64,000 nt of DNA from Nematopogon swammerdamellus (taxonomy: Eukaryota; Arthropoda; Insecta; Lepidoptera; Adelidae). Shown piece by piece: positions 21,998 to 32,969 of the stretch (its first letter is position 1; each line of letters begins with the position of its first letter). Under the pieces are notes generated by a model. It made no database searches. It saw only the letters and a program-made list of their open reading frames with translations, and was not told where the DNA came from. The stretch spans positions 5,417,142 through 5,481,141 of the forward strand of contig OX336351.1 in the NCBI GenBank assembly GCA_946902875.1, given 5' to 3'. Both the position numbers and the translations under genes were made by a program.

Positions 21998-22386
21998 CAG
22001 CCTCGATAGCTCAGTGCCGCAGACAGCCGACTGTTGCTATTGATTGTTATGCAACGCTGGCTGCGGTCAGTATATGGATGGGTGACCGCTCGACCGTTGG
22101 AGGCTGACCGTGGTTCGGATTCCACGTTAAATGGTAGGTCCCTTCCCTTCGTACCTTACTAGATGGTAGGGTTTATCTCGGCCGGGTTGGTACCACCGCA
22201 CTGGACGAAACGTCGGTCGAAACGACTATGTAAATAGTTCGTGTTTTCCGTTCAGTTCAGTGTAGCCGACATTAAATTAATAGAAGCATTGACATGGCAC
22301 CTATATAGTTTACCCGGTGTTATGGGCTATCATCACGGATGTTGTAGGTGGTGTAGCCAACCGTGTCAGTTTCCATAAAAAAAACA
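21998..22386 (+). mobile_element. SINE, type A, near full length
   Basis: tRNA-like GATAGCTCAGTG, then the 5S-like block (TTGTTATGCAACGCTGGC, GGATGGGTGACCG), T-arm GGTTCGGATTCC, shared core, the 3' hairpin GGGCTATCATCAC...GTGTAGCC and CCATAAAAAAA. Confidence 0.88.
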
Positions 22387-22494
22387 CTATTTTCAAAAAA
22401 TCCGCTCACACTTGGAATAAAGCTGCAGCGCAAAAATCCTCCCTCCCTCCCCTCTCCCACACCACACACCCCTCCTGCCACGACAGAGCGGGCT

Positions 22495-22645
22495 CTTCCG
22501 TCCGCACACTTCAGATTTGACGAGTTTATCAACTCGCTCACGCGACGCGCCCGCGCCGCCCGCCGCCCGCGCGCCCGCCCGTCTCGCTCCCCCGCCCGCC
22601 CTGAAGCTGTCCGCCCTACCGGTGATTATACGCCGCTGAATGTGA
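22495..22645 (+). other. GC-rich segment, possible untranslated first exon
   Basis: An abrupt 100-bp GC/CpG-rich patch in AT-rich DNA, ending CGCTGAATGTGAGTTAAA. GTGAGT is a strong donor-like site. It could be a 5' UTR exon of an unseen transcript on the plus strand. There is no further exon or promoter evidence. Confidence 0.25.
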
Positions 22646-22707
22646 GTTAAAACGCTGGTAATGAGTACATGGTAGGTAAATGGTTTTCGAAATAACATGC
22701 AGAGGTG

Positions 22708-22778
22708 TTATGGGCTGACATCACGGATGTGATGTAGGTGATGTAGCCAAGCGTGTCAGTTTCCATAAAAAAAAAAGG
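22708..22778 (+). mobile_element. SINE 3' tail fragment
   Basis: GTTATGGGCTGACATCACGG through GTGTCAGTTTCCATAAAA only. It carries a 2-3 base variant in the hairpin loop. Confidence 0.8.
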
Positions 22779-23005
22779 TAACAATTTTAATATTAATACT
22801 CGTACTTCGATGAAATAATAAGTAGAGCCCGGTTTAGGGTGTCGAATGGGTCCCACGAAAGTCTTACTTTACTGATAGAAAGTTACCAATTTTACTGTCC
22901 ACTCTCTCCTTCACATAACAAATTTGCATGTGCGTATGAATTGAATGAAAATTTAGTAAAATATAATATGTATTAACACAAGTATGGCCTTTATTTAACT
23001 AGCAT

Positions 23006-23341
23006 GTGGCGCGTCCGAGAGGTCCGAGGTTCGAATTCGGTCGGCGTGTACCAATGAGTTTTTTCGTTACGTGCATACCTACACCTGCTGCTTCACCGTT
23101 CGAAACCGGTGTATAACTGTAGGTCCCTTCCCTTGCCCCGTACTAGGCGGTAGGCTCAAATTGTAGCCGACTGGGCTGTTACCACCGTACTGGATGTAAG
23201 ATGACCGCATAGCAGCCTCCGTTGCGTTCTCTAGTCCAGTATAGCCAACAATCACCCATCTATCCACTGACCGAGGCCAGTTGTGCTTATGATCCGACCG
23301 ACAATCGACCGACCACCGCACCAATGAGCTACCGAGGCTGA
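23006..23341 (+). mobile_element. Chimeric SINE: type B joined to an inverted type A head
   Basis: The plus strand has a type B head (GGTTCGAATTCGGTCGG) and body to GTATAGCCAACAATC. At about 23260 it changes to the complement of a type A head (CACCCATCTATCCACTGACC ... GAGCTACCGAGGCTG). The type B 3' half is missing. Confidence 0.8.
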
Positions 23342-23474
23342 AAATGTGACAATTGGAATATTGGGATCTTAATTCTAATTTAACACAAATAATGATATTG
23401 GTAACAATAAATATTAAAATTCATTAGAGAATTGCAAACTGCATATAAAAGTCAATAAAAAATTAATTACGTAG

Positions 23475-23796
23475 GTTTTTTTATGGAAACTGACATGGCT
23501 GGCTACATCACCGACAACATCCGTGATGTCAGCCCATAACACCGGGTGAACTTGGTGCCACGTCAGTGCTTCACTTCGGTCGTGCCGGCTACACTGAACT
23601 GGACGGAAAACACAAACTATTTACATAGCCGTTTCGACCGACCTTTCATTCAGTGCGGTGGTACCAACCCGGGCGGGTTAAACTCTACCACCTAGTAATA
23701 TAAGAAGGGAGTCATATCCCTTAGTCGCCTTTTACGACATACACGGGGAGAGATGCAGTGGGGATATTTTTTAAAGTACCGGCCCCACACGGTACA
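23475..23796 (-). mobile_element. SINE, type C, near full length
   Basis: From the T-run and TTATGGAAACTGACATGGCT to GTACCGGCCCCACACGGTAC. All parts of type C are present in inverted order. Confidence 0.88.
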
Positions 23797-24100
23797 CTTC
23801 GGTAAAAAGGTAACTTCTAAAGTAAAATAGTAATTTAAGATATTCAGTAAACCGGTCCGGCCTAACCCGACTGGAAGGACCTTCAATAACCGCTCTAATC
23901 CCCCAAGTTGCAGGTCCCTGCCCGCTCGGTGGATTACTGAAGCTTTCCTCCGGTACGTTTACCTCAGTCTTGGACGCAAATTTACCAGTCTTAAATGAGG
24001 TTTAAGATTTTATAGACTTCGCTATCTAAACCCGGCCAAAAACCATAAAATCATTAATTCATTGTGTACCCTACCACGTAGTAAGGCAAGAAGGACTTGT
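23797..24100. other. No recognised gene
   Basis: Unassigned spacer between two type C SINEs in opposite orientation. Confidence 0.4.
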
Positions 24101-24410
24101 ACCGTGTGGGGCCGGTACTTTAAAAGAATAGCCCCACTGCATCTCTCCCCGTGTGTGTGGTAAAAGGCGACTAAGGGATATGACTCCCTTCTTATATTAC
24201 TAGGTGGCAGTGTTTAACCCGCCAGGGTTGGTACCACCGCACTGACTGAAAGGTCGGTCGAAACGGCTATGTAAATAGTTTGTGTTTTCCGTCCAGTTCA
24301 GTGTAGCCGGCACGACCGAAGTGAAGCACTGACGTGGCACCAAGTGTTATGGGCTGACATCACGGATGTTGTAGGTGATGTAGCCAACCGTGTCAGTATC
24401 CATAAAAAAA
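24101..24410 (+). mobile_element. SINE, type C, near full length
   Basis: ACCGTGTGGGGCCGGTACTT head, AAAAGGCGACTAAGGGATAT joint, common body, and tail CAGTATCCATAAAAAAA. About 12 bp before the end of the body are deleted (CACCAAGTGTTATGGG). Confidence 0.88.
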
Positions 24411-24912
24411 TACTCCATATAAATACATAAATATAAACAGATACATTACGTAAATTTTTTAACACCCGTCCATATTTAAAATGACTGATTTTATTTTAGG
24501 ATTGTCGTCAGTGTTCAACATATCACCAGTCATGTCAATTTACTAAATTTGTTTCCACAAAATCAAAAGTGAAACACGTTTTCGGCTTTACAATATTACT
24601 CGTATTTTCAATATCCATGCTGGTAAAATACTCAGACATCAAATTTTAGTATTTAATTTGATAATGCGTGACATAATGAAAAGATGGATTTAATTAATTC
24701 GAAATTTACATGTTAGAGTCTGGCTATTGTTACTTAGTGCGAATATGGCAAAATTAATGATTTTCAAATTATGGCAGCATAGACTTTCCAGCCAGTTAGT
24801 AATTTTATCAAAGATTTTTTTTTGTGTTTCGTACCGAGACCCTATTATCAGGCCTACTAATGGTGTACCCAAGCTGTGTACCAATCTAAGCCCTACCACC
24901 TACATAGTTTGT

Positions 24913-25152
24913 CAGCCTCGGTAGCTCAGTGGTGCGATAGGTCGACTGTTAAGCAACACTGGGCGCGGTCAGTACTTGGATGGGTGACCCCTCGACCGTT
25001 GGAGGCTGACCGTGGTTCGGAATCCACGTTAAACTGTAGGTCCCTTCCTTTCTTACCTTACTGGGTAGTAGGGTTTATCCCGGCCGGGTTAGTATCACCG
25101 CACTGAACGAAACGTCTATGAAAATGAAGCACTGACATGCCACCTAGTTCAC
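24913..25152 (+). mobile_element. SINE, type A, 3' truncated
   Basis: Clear tRNA-like A box, a 5S-like block (TTAAGCAACACTGGGCGCGG, TCAGTACTTGGATGGGTGAC) and T-arm. The body has an internal deletion after GAACGAAACGTC and stops at CACCTAGTTCACC. Confidence 0.88.
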
Positions 25153-25533
25153 CACATTGTATTATTTTACCCAATTTTGTTCCATCTCGTTTTTATTACA
25201 AAAATCAGTAGTTTTTATTATTTCAAGTACTAAAGTAAAACTCCGACATGAATACGTATACTTTTTTTTATAAAAAATATCAAAGTTACCCTATATCCTG
25301 GGTCATGAAAAATACAAAAAAAATTATTAAAAAATACTGTACTACTTATTTAACTTTTCATTATATCCAATATTACATACATAATAAATAGCAGATTGAC
25401 AGAAATTATTTTTGTCTTTGTACCTTTAATATATAAAGAAATATAAATATTTTATACCGTTTAAATACACCTTTATAGGTAGTAATTAAAGTACAATCTA
25501 ATTCTACGTTATTTAGAAGTTATCGCATGATAC
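25153..25533. other. AT-rich stretch without recognised genes
   Basis: Very AT-rich; nothing assigned. Confidence 0.55.
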
Positions 25534-25592
25534 GCGGTTGTACGGAACCCTCGGTGCGCGAGTATGTCTCGCACTTGACCGGTTTTTAGCTT
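25534..25592 (+). mobile_element. TIR family T end fragment
   Basis: TACGGAACCCTCGGTGCGCG and TCTCGCACTTGACCGGTTTT match the right terminus of the element at 34720-35579. Confidence 0.65.
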
Positions 25593-25972
25593 TATCAAAC
25601 AAATAATAATTATTACTCTAATATTTAATTCTATTGAAAATTAAGATATACACTAATTTTAATTCATAACTAGATTGTGAATTCATGTTCAAACTTTTCG
25701 TTTGTAAATTCAAATAAGAACCACTTTCACTATAATATAGCTCTTTCAGAAACGAAATCTAGACAATTTACTCGTTACGAAAAGTTGCGCGGGCAGAAAC
25801 GCCTAAAGTGCTGAAAGTCACGGTTTTCATTTTGTTTCACGCAGCATAGTAGGCCGTAGCTCGATTCCAAGTTTTGAACGACTAAAGGAATAAATTTCCA
25901 CATATACGGTTCGTGTCGTAATACCATGTTGACAGACAGACTCGTTGCAAAGATGCGGCTAAGAGCGTGGGA
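25593..25972. other. No recognised gene
   Basis: Unassigned AT-rich DNA. Confidence 0.45.
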
Positions 25973-26040
25973 GTTGCGGCTTTGAAAGATGCAGGCATAG
26001 ATCTATAATTTCATGATTTGTGGGTGATTAATGCAATTAC
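25973..26040 (+). repeat. Single-copy progenitor of the 33-bp array
   Basis: GTTGCGGCTTTGAAAGATGC, AGGCATAGATC, then TTTCATGATTTGTGGGTGAT and TAATGCAATTAC. The same line of sequence opens the array at 28736, but here the 33-bp unit occurs once. Confidence 0.75.
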
Positions 26041-26054
26041 GTTACGTTTACATT

Positions 26055-26560
26055 AAAATAGATAGATAGAAATACTTTATTGTATTATATGGTACAGGAC
26101 GAAATATGACGAAATATGCATTCTAAATACCGCCTTTGGACTCGATCCAGCTTCGAGCCGTGCGACTAGTGGGTGACCCCGACGTGTCCCGCGATCTAGA
26201 ACCACTGCAACATCGTAGGGATGACCACGGCCTAAGTGTATTCTAGCGCTTATTCCAAGGAGAGTGATCGAAGTTGCCGTTTCACGCGATCTCGCCGTCC
26301 CCTTCCACCTCCACACAACGCGCATTGGGCAGGGATTGCATCCGTACACACTGGACTTACCGCGGATGCGTACTAATCAGTTCTGCAGATCTTCCCCCCC
26401 CCCCCCCCCATAACTGGTAAACTCTGGAACACGATATGTGTGGGCAGGCCACACATATCCCCCGAAGTACAGTCTCGGGCCCTTAAAGAGAGACGTGAAT
26501 AGGCAGCTGTCAGGCCGGCTTGACATTCGCAAACCCCGTGTCGCACTTTTTATAAACAAA
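26055..26560 (+). pseudogene. LINE family J C-terminus and 3' UTR
   Basis: Frames on the plus strand include LEPLQHRRDDH and GLHPYTLDLPRMRTNQFCR. The 3' end follows: CCCGAAGTACAGTCTCGGG, AGCTGTCAGGCCGGCTTGAC and an A-rich tail. The frame is repeatedly shifted. A run of about 17 C interrupts it at 26394. The family ends as at 48345-48655. Confidence 0.7.
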
Positions 26561-26606
26561 AAAAGCAATCCAAAGGGAACTCTCGCCTATGACACTTCGT
26601 ATGTTA

Positions 26607-26665
26607 TATTGGCTGATCGCAGCATGTACTCTGTCACCTCTGACTCAGCCACCCATACAATTAAT
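26607..26665 (+). mobile_element. SINE type B 3' end fragment
   Basis: TATTGGCTGATCGCAGCATG and CTCTGACTCAGCCACCCATA match the end of type B. Confidence 0.65.
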
Positions 26666-26669
26666 ATAA

Positions 26670-27355
26670 AAGTATATTTTGTTTGTAAGTATAAAGAGCG
26701 TTCGCACGATACGATGATGTTTGAGGCGCACTAAACTTGGAATCGAGCATCAGGCTTAATACAACTTGTTAGCGGCCTCCATTCAAGTTATTTTCAATGA
26801 AGATATTTCTTTTGATCACGGCATGAATAAATTCGTTGTAAATTGTATGGTTGTTTGATGTTTAGTTTCGCAGTACGAAATTGCTGTAATGAAGAGTCAT
26901 AAAATTATCTTTAATTTGAGAAAGCGAATAAAACATCACGTTTATTTTTGAAGCAATTTTACTTAATGGCTTTTTGGGCCGACGTAAATTCTTTAGAAAT
27001 ATCAATAAAATTATCTAAGATAAATATAGATAACGTCTTCAAACACATTTCGGTACGTAGAAGCGCGGTAGAAGATACCATAGAACATAAAACAGCGAGT
27101 AGAAGTATCGCGGTGACTTATTATTATGAAGTTCAGTATTACCAATTTCCCATGTAAGCATAGATTAACACACAAAGTTTCAGATAAACGTAAAAACATT
27201 TTTGCTAGTAGGGACCCGGGAGGTTATAAAGTTACAATAACAAAAAAATACTAGGCATGTCGCATATTCTTGAGTTATCAATAATATTATTTTTTAATGG
27301 TTATTTTATAAAAATATACAGAAAACCCTGAGTCTATACTTTAGGAGATATGCTA
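26670..27355. other. No recognised gene
   Basis: AT-rich. A 69-codon frame at 26948 has no motif. Confidence 0.5.
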
Positions 27356-27359
27356 GGTT

Positions 27360-27605
27360 CAGGTAAACGAAATAATTTATGTTTTGAAGAAAATAAGTCA
27401 CTAATGGCGAGGCCGAAGACCGAGCTGCGCTCATTCAAACTACATAATATTACTTTCTCGAGCCACTGTGGGCAAGGCCGATGGTTGAACTGCATTCAGG
27501 TACAATATACAATTTCTCGATGACCGCAAGTCATCGTGTATGCTTTTTTTTAAAAAAAAAGCGTAAATCGCTGAAAGCGAGGCCGAAAGCCGACCAGCAT
27601 CGTTT
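27360..27605 (+). repeat. Decayed 68-bp satellite units
   Basis: AGAAAATAAGTCACTAATGG then CGAGGCCGAAGACCGAGCTG, with two further weak units carrying GGCAAGGCCGATGG and GCGAGGCCGAAAGCCGA. Confidence 0.65.
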
Positions 27606-27644
27606 AGTTAGATAAACGAATGACTACATCAAAGGTTGACTGTA

Positions 27645-27750
27645 AGGGATAAGTCCGCCTTTGCACCTTATGTAAATTTTCTAATGTACTTGTTACTGTT
27701 TAATGTTTACTGGAGCAATAAAGAATTTTCTATCTATCTATCTACATCTC
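27645..27750 (+). mobile_element. LINE 3' end (family G) with (CTAT)n tail
   Basis: GGGATAAGTCCGCCTTTGCA, CTGGAGCAATAAAGAATTTT and (CTAT)n. The inverted counterpart at 46843-46965 has the same words. Confidence 0.7.
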
Positions 27751-27814
27751 CTTTAAGTCAATCAATTACGGCCACGTCGATTGCCGAAGTGAATGTGGTA
27801 TATATGATTTTTTT

Positions 27815-28085
27815 TTTTTGTGTAAACCAACATGGTTGGCTGTGTCGAGGAACCAATGGTACAGTCGGCAGAGCCAAAAACTCCTCTCCTCGGGAACCAC
27901 GCTCAGTGAGGCGTCATACCAGCAGATTTGCGGACTGTTGCTAGGCTGTCTAGCCCGTTGATACGACGTTTGAAGACACCCAGATTAAAGGATTCGGGAA
28001 AGACACTCGCCGGGAGACAGTTCCACGCCCTAGCGGTGCGACGATTGATACAGCGAATGTGATTGACTGATACAGAACGCGTTTA
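27815..28085 (-). pseudogene. LINE family E C-terminus and 3' UTR
   Basis: The minus-strand frame reads RRTARAWNCLPASVFPESFN then LGVFKRRINGL and ends ...VRKSAGMTPH with a stop. It continues into the 3' UTR with CTCTGCCGACTGTACCATTG. This is the conserved end of Jockey/CR1-like LINE ORFs. Confidence 0.75.
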
Positions 28086-28735
28086 AGCGCGAGTCTAACT
28101 CGCACTTAACCGCTTTTATATGTTTTGTGGTAGGTAAATATTTTGTTGTTTTAAAGGACTAGAGAGAATTTTAAGTATGAACAAATAGGCCGGCACAATT
28201 AATTTAGATAGTTGGACAAAACAGAAGATACATATTACACTTCGGCCAGCAATTTAGTAGTTAGATTAACTTTAAAATTGGTTGTTAATAATATTTTTTT
28301 TTTTCATTAAAAAAATACATCAACCAATTACTAAATTAGTTTTGACGTTCGTGACGTGTGACATACAAGCAAGACATACAGACAGACATATTTGATGGGC
28401 ATGTTGCACGAGCATGTTGTTAGATCGTTGTGTGACCAATTTCCACATACATTTTTACGAATGACATTTCGTATTCTATTTTGAAATGACCCTTCCAACT
28501 GCATAAACACGAAGGCATCAACGAGACTCTCTCATGACGCTCCCCAAAATGGACCCCTACAAGTTTTGACGGCGGAACATCTTATGTCGTATTTTGTTTT
28601 ACGACATAATATAATACGACATCGCCGTTTTGGAGGAGGGAGGGGGAAGCGGGCAGGGGGGGGGGGAGGAGGCTTGTCCGAGTCGCCCGCGGCCCGCGGG
28701 GTGTCATTTATATTTTCTCGTCCACTTCCGTGGCA
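28086..28735. other. Unassigned DNA with a G-rich patch
   Basis: AT-rich to 28500, then a GC/G-rich patch 28620-28710 with a G run at 28657-28666. No gene assigned. Confidence 0.4.
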
Positions 28736-28771
28736 GTTGCGGCTTCGAAAGGTGCAAGCATAGATCGACAA

Positions 28772-30590
28772 TTTCATGATCTGCGGGTGATAGATAATGC
28801 AATTCTACATGATCTGCGGGTGATAGATAATGCAATTCTACATGATTTGTGGGTGATAGATAATGCAATTCTACATGATTTGTGGGTGATAGATAATGCA
28901 ATTCTACATGATTTGTGGGTGATAGATAATGCAATTCTACATGATTTGTGGGTGATAGATAATGCAATTCTACATGATTTGTGGGTGATAGATAATGCAA
29001 TTCTACATGATTTGTGGGTGATAGATAATGCAATTCTACATGATTTGTGGGTGATAGATAATGCAATTCTACATGATTTGTGGGTGATAGATAATGCAAT
29101 TCTACATGATTTGTGGGTGATAGATAATGCAATTCTACATGATTTGTGGGTGATTGATTATGCAATTCTACATGATTTGTGGGTGATAGATAATGCAATT
29201 CTACATGATTTGTGGGTGATAGATAATGCAATTCTACATGATCTGCGGGTGATAGATAATGCAATTCTACATGATTTGTGGGTGATAGATAATGCAATTC
29301 TACATGATTTGTGGGTGATAGATAATGCAATTCTACATGATTTGTGGGTGATAGATAATGCAATTCTACATGATTTGTGGGTGATAGATAATGCAATTCT
29401 ACATGATTTGTGGGTGATAGATAATGCAATTCTACATGATTTGTGGGTGATAGATAATGCAATTCTACATGATTTGTGGGTGATAGATAATGCAATTCTA
29501 CATGATTTGTGGGTGATAGATAATGCAATTCTACATGATTTGTGGGTGATAGATAATGCAATTCTACATGATTTGTGGGTGATAGATAATGCAATTCTAC
29601 ATGATTTGTGGGTGATAGATAATGCAATTCTACATGATTTGTGGGTGATAGATAATGCAATTCTACATGATTTGTGGGTGATTGATTATGCAATTCTACA
29701 TGATTTGTGGGTGATAGATAATGCAATTCTACATGATTTGTGGGTGATAGATAATGCAATTCTACATGATTTGTGGGTGATTGATTATGCAATTCTACAT
29801 GATTTGTGGGTGATAGATAATGCAATTCTACATGATTTGTGGGTGATTGATTATGCAATTCTACATGATTTGTGGGTGATAGATAATGCAATTCTACATG
29901 ATTTGTGGGTGATTGATTATGCAATTCTACATGATTTGTGGGTGATAGATAATGCAATTCTACATGATTTGTGGGTGATTGATTATGCAATTCTACATGA
30001 TTTGTGGGTGATAGATAATGCAATTCTACATGATTTGTGGGTGATAGATAATGCAATTCTACATGATTTGTGGGTGATTGATTATGCAATTCTACGTGAT
30101 TTGTGGGTGATAGATAATGCAATTCTACATGATTTGTGGGTGATAGATAATGCAATTCTACATGATTTGTGGGTGATTGATTATGCAATTCTACATGATT
30201 TGTGGGTGATAGATAATGCAATTCTACATGATTTGTGGGTGATAGATAATGCAATTCTACATGATTTGTGGGTGATTGATTATGCAATTCTACATGATTT
30301 GTGGGTGATAGATAATGCAATTCTACATGATTTGTGGGTGATTGATTATGCAATTCTACATGATTTGTGGGTGATTGATTATGCAATTCTACATGATTTG
30401 TGGGTGATAGATAATGCAATTCTACATGATTTGTGGGTGATTGATTATGCAATTCTACATGATTTGTGGGTGATAGATAATGCAATTCTACATGATTTGT
30501 GGGTGATTGATTATGCAATTCTACATGATTTGTGGGTGATAGATAATGCAATTCTACATGATTTGTGGGTGATTGATTATGCAATTGCAT
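28772..30590. repeat. 33-bp minisatellite array, about 55 copies
   Basis: Near-identical 33-bp units (TGATTTGTGGGTGATAGATA, then ATGCAATTCTACA). Two linked variants exist: GATAGATAAT and GATTGATTAT. The second appears once near 29155, then alternates with the first from about 29680. Because 33 is a multiple of three and no stop occurs, both strands are open for about 620 codons (plus: HDLWVIDNAIL repeated; minus: SPTNHVELHYL repeated). I do not regard these as proteins. Confidence 0.97.
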
Positions 30591-30849
30591 GATTTATGGA
30601 TGATTATGAAATTGTATTATTTATGGGTTTTACATGCAATTTCATGATTATTCAGGGATACCCTGCCTGCCCGATGACAATGAATCTCATTCAACTATCT
30701 TACAAAAAAAAAATGCTTCATGCTCTATTCTGTAGATGGCGCGCGCGCGCACACACTTTTTGGTTTCTTCTATCTATGGGAACCCCCATGAATGTTTTAC
30801 TTTTTCTTATTTTTATTATTTGTTGTTATATCGGCCATAATAACACATA

Positions 30850-31005
30850 TTCTGTGAAAATTTCAACGGCCTACCTATTACGGTTCAAGAGATACAGCCC
30901 TCGGACAGACGGACGGACGGACGGACGGACGGACGGACGGACAGACAGACAGACGGCGTAGGCTTTATAATAGGGTCCCGTACCGGATACGGAACCCTAA
31001 AAATT
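30850..31005 (-). mobile_element. TIR family T fragment with (GACG)n/(GACA)n
   Basis: CTATTACGGTTCAAGAGATA, a GGACGGACGGAC run and GGATACGGAACCCTAAAAA, the inverse of 18722-18845. Confidence 0.65.
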
Positions 31006-31034
31006 ACTAACCTAAATTAACATTAAATTAAAAA

Positions 31035-31124
31035 TTACTAAGTGGATGGATGAGAAGAGCGGAAGACCGCGTGTGGTGGCGTGCCTTGGGAGAGGCCTAT
31101 GTGCAGCAGTGGACCGATACAGGC

Positions 31125-31152
<28 letters not shown>
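31035..31152 (+). pseudogene. LINE C-terminus with (GAT)n tail
   Basis: The frame reads WMRRAEDRVWWRALGEAYVQ then QWTDTG and a stop inside TGATGATGATGA. This is the typical end of a LINE ORF in insects, in which the stop merges with a (TGA)n tail. Only about 30 codons are kept. Confidence 0.75.
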
Positions 31153-31155
<3 letters not shown>

Positions 31156-31497
31156 GTACATACGAGTATATTAGAATTTACGTGGATACATATCTTAAAT
31201 TTTTTTTCCTACAGTTACCCAACTAAACTATGTATTATTTACAAGTATCTGTCGAGCTCTCGTAGGCCTCCGGGCGCGACGGAGCTGCTCCCGGGGGTAC
31301 TTCATCTTTGCTATCTGCTGTCGGTTGTCCGTCCGTGACGTCATCGAGGCACCGGATAAGCCGCTCGAAAAAAAAACCAGCCTTCGTATTATATTTCAAA
31401 AATGTCTTATATGATATATCAGATGTTTTTATTTTATTAAAACAATTTTACACAATCACTAAAGTAGGTACGGCGACCGCAAACGCCAGCACAGTAC

Positions 31498-31605
31498 GTT
31501 TGGGGCCGGTACTTAAAAAGAATAGCCCCACGGCATCTCTCCCCGTGCATGTCTTAAAAGGCGACTAAGGTATAAGGACGAGATGCTGTGCGGTCCAGTT
31601 CCATA
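31498..31605 (+). mobile_element. Type C head fragment
   Basis: TTTGGGGCCGGTACTTAAAA, CATCTCTCCCCGTGCATGTC and GGCGACTAAGGTATAAGGAC, then a short jump to CAGTTCCATAAAAAAAG. Most of the body is deleted. Confidence 0.7.
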
Positions 31606-32325
31606 AAAAAAGAAAATTAACAATTTATAAACCAAATTTTATTTTATATGAGTTTCTATCGAAATGTTATGTACCACCCAGTAACACAGACTAGGAAAAT
31701 TCCTACTTACGCAGCATGAAAAAAATTTCTAGGTTCAGTTTGTGCGCCTTATCTCAAAAACTAATAAATTATGTAATGTTGACTAGTCTACTGAAATGTT
31801 TGAAATATTTTTCTGAATTTTTGACTTAGCACTTTCGGAAATAATGAATGTTTTTTTTTGCGTATTTTCATAAAATTACCTTAAATCTAAAATTAATTTT
31901 CTAAAAAAAATAAAAATTGTATATTCCCATTGTATATCTCTTAATTGAGCTCCTCATTTCAAAGATATCAAATATGCCTAATTTAAAATAGGTTTTTTAA
32001 TTTTAACTTTATGGCCCCAACCTGACGAGTAACATTTTTTTTCTCCGATCACGTAAATTGTGTGTTAAAAAAAAAATTATCGATTTTCGTACAAAGTTTT
32101 AATTTTTTAGGAATAACCTCTTAAAAGTTAAGGGTCTGTGACATACAAACAGATAGACCGACGACGAAGTACTATTATACATAAGATAAGATTAATTTTG
32201 TTGTACTATTTTGGTACCGGACCCCAAAAACAGAGAGCCGGCAATATTTTTCGGTGCGCTTCTTTATTTTGTAGGCAGAAGGCAGCGAGGGCGATTGTCC
32301 TGTAGTTTGGTATTCATACCGACCC
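31606..32325. other. AT-rich stretch without recognised genes
   Basis: Nothing assigned. Long T and A runs. Confidence 0.5.
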
Positions 32326-32329
32326 GCGT

Positions 32330-32475
32330 GGCAGAAGGCCATTACAAGCACGCGGCGGCGCGCGGCGCGTCCGCCCAACCGTACCGCCGCCGCCCAGCTG
32401 GAGAGACCGGACGCGCCGGAGGGCGGTGCGGCGGCGGCGGCGTCGGCCGTTGCACTAAACGTTCTGCTGACTTCT
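32330..32475. other. GC-rich (GGC)n-like patch
   Basis: A CpG-rich patch with GGCGGCGGCGGC runs in AT-rich DNA. It could be a 5' UTR or promoter-associated segment. No initiator, splice site or protein match supports a gene. Confidence 0.3.
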
Positions 32476-32563
32476 GCGTTGAGGGAATATTGTTTTAGCT
32501 GATGGTTTTAGGCCTTTGAGGGCTGATATTTTTAAATGATTGGATTTGATATAATAAACCAAT

Positions 32564-32968
32564 CAGCCTCGATAGCTCAGTGGTGCAGACAGTCGACTGT
32601 CGCTATTGTCAGCCTCGATAGCTCAGTGGTGCAGACAGTCGACTGTCGCTATTGATTGTTAAGCAACGCTGGGCCCGGTCAGTACTTGAATGGGAGACCG
32701 CTCGACCGTTGGAGGCTGGCCGTGGTTCGGATTCCACGTAAAACTGTAGGCCCCTTCCCTTACTTTACTAGGTGGTAGGGTTCAACCCGCCCGCGTTGGT
32801 ACCACCGCACTGAATGAAACGTCGGTCGAAACGGCTATGTAAATAGTTTGTGTTTTCCCAACATGAAATGAAGGGCACCACTGACATGGCACCTAATTCA
32901 CCCGGTGTTATGGGGTGACATCACGGATGTTGTAGTTGATGTAGTCAACCGTGTCAGTTTCCATAAAA
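32564..32968 (+). mobile_element. SINE, type A, with duplicated tRNA-like head
   Basis: The 46-bp segment starting CAGCCTCGATAGCTCAGTGG occurs at 32564 and again at 32610. A 5S-like block follows (32658-32708: GTTAAGCAACGCTGGGC, GGTCAGTACTTGAATGG), then a T-arm (CGTGGTTCGG/ATTCCACG, 32721-32738), the common body and CCATAAAAA. Confidence 0.9.
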
Positions 32969-32969
32969 A

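Noticed and set aside
28704..30592. Two overlapping open frames of about 620 codons on opposite strands
   Set aside because: They are produced by a 33-bp unit without stops in those frames. Both strands are equally open, and there is no start context, splice site or non-repeat domain.
32658..32708. 5S rRNA gene
   Set aside because: Only the internal promoter part is present, between tRNA-like arms and with a SINE body and A tail.
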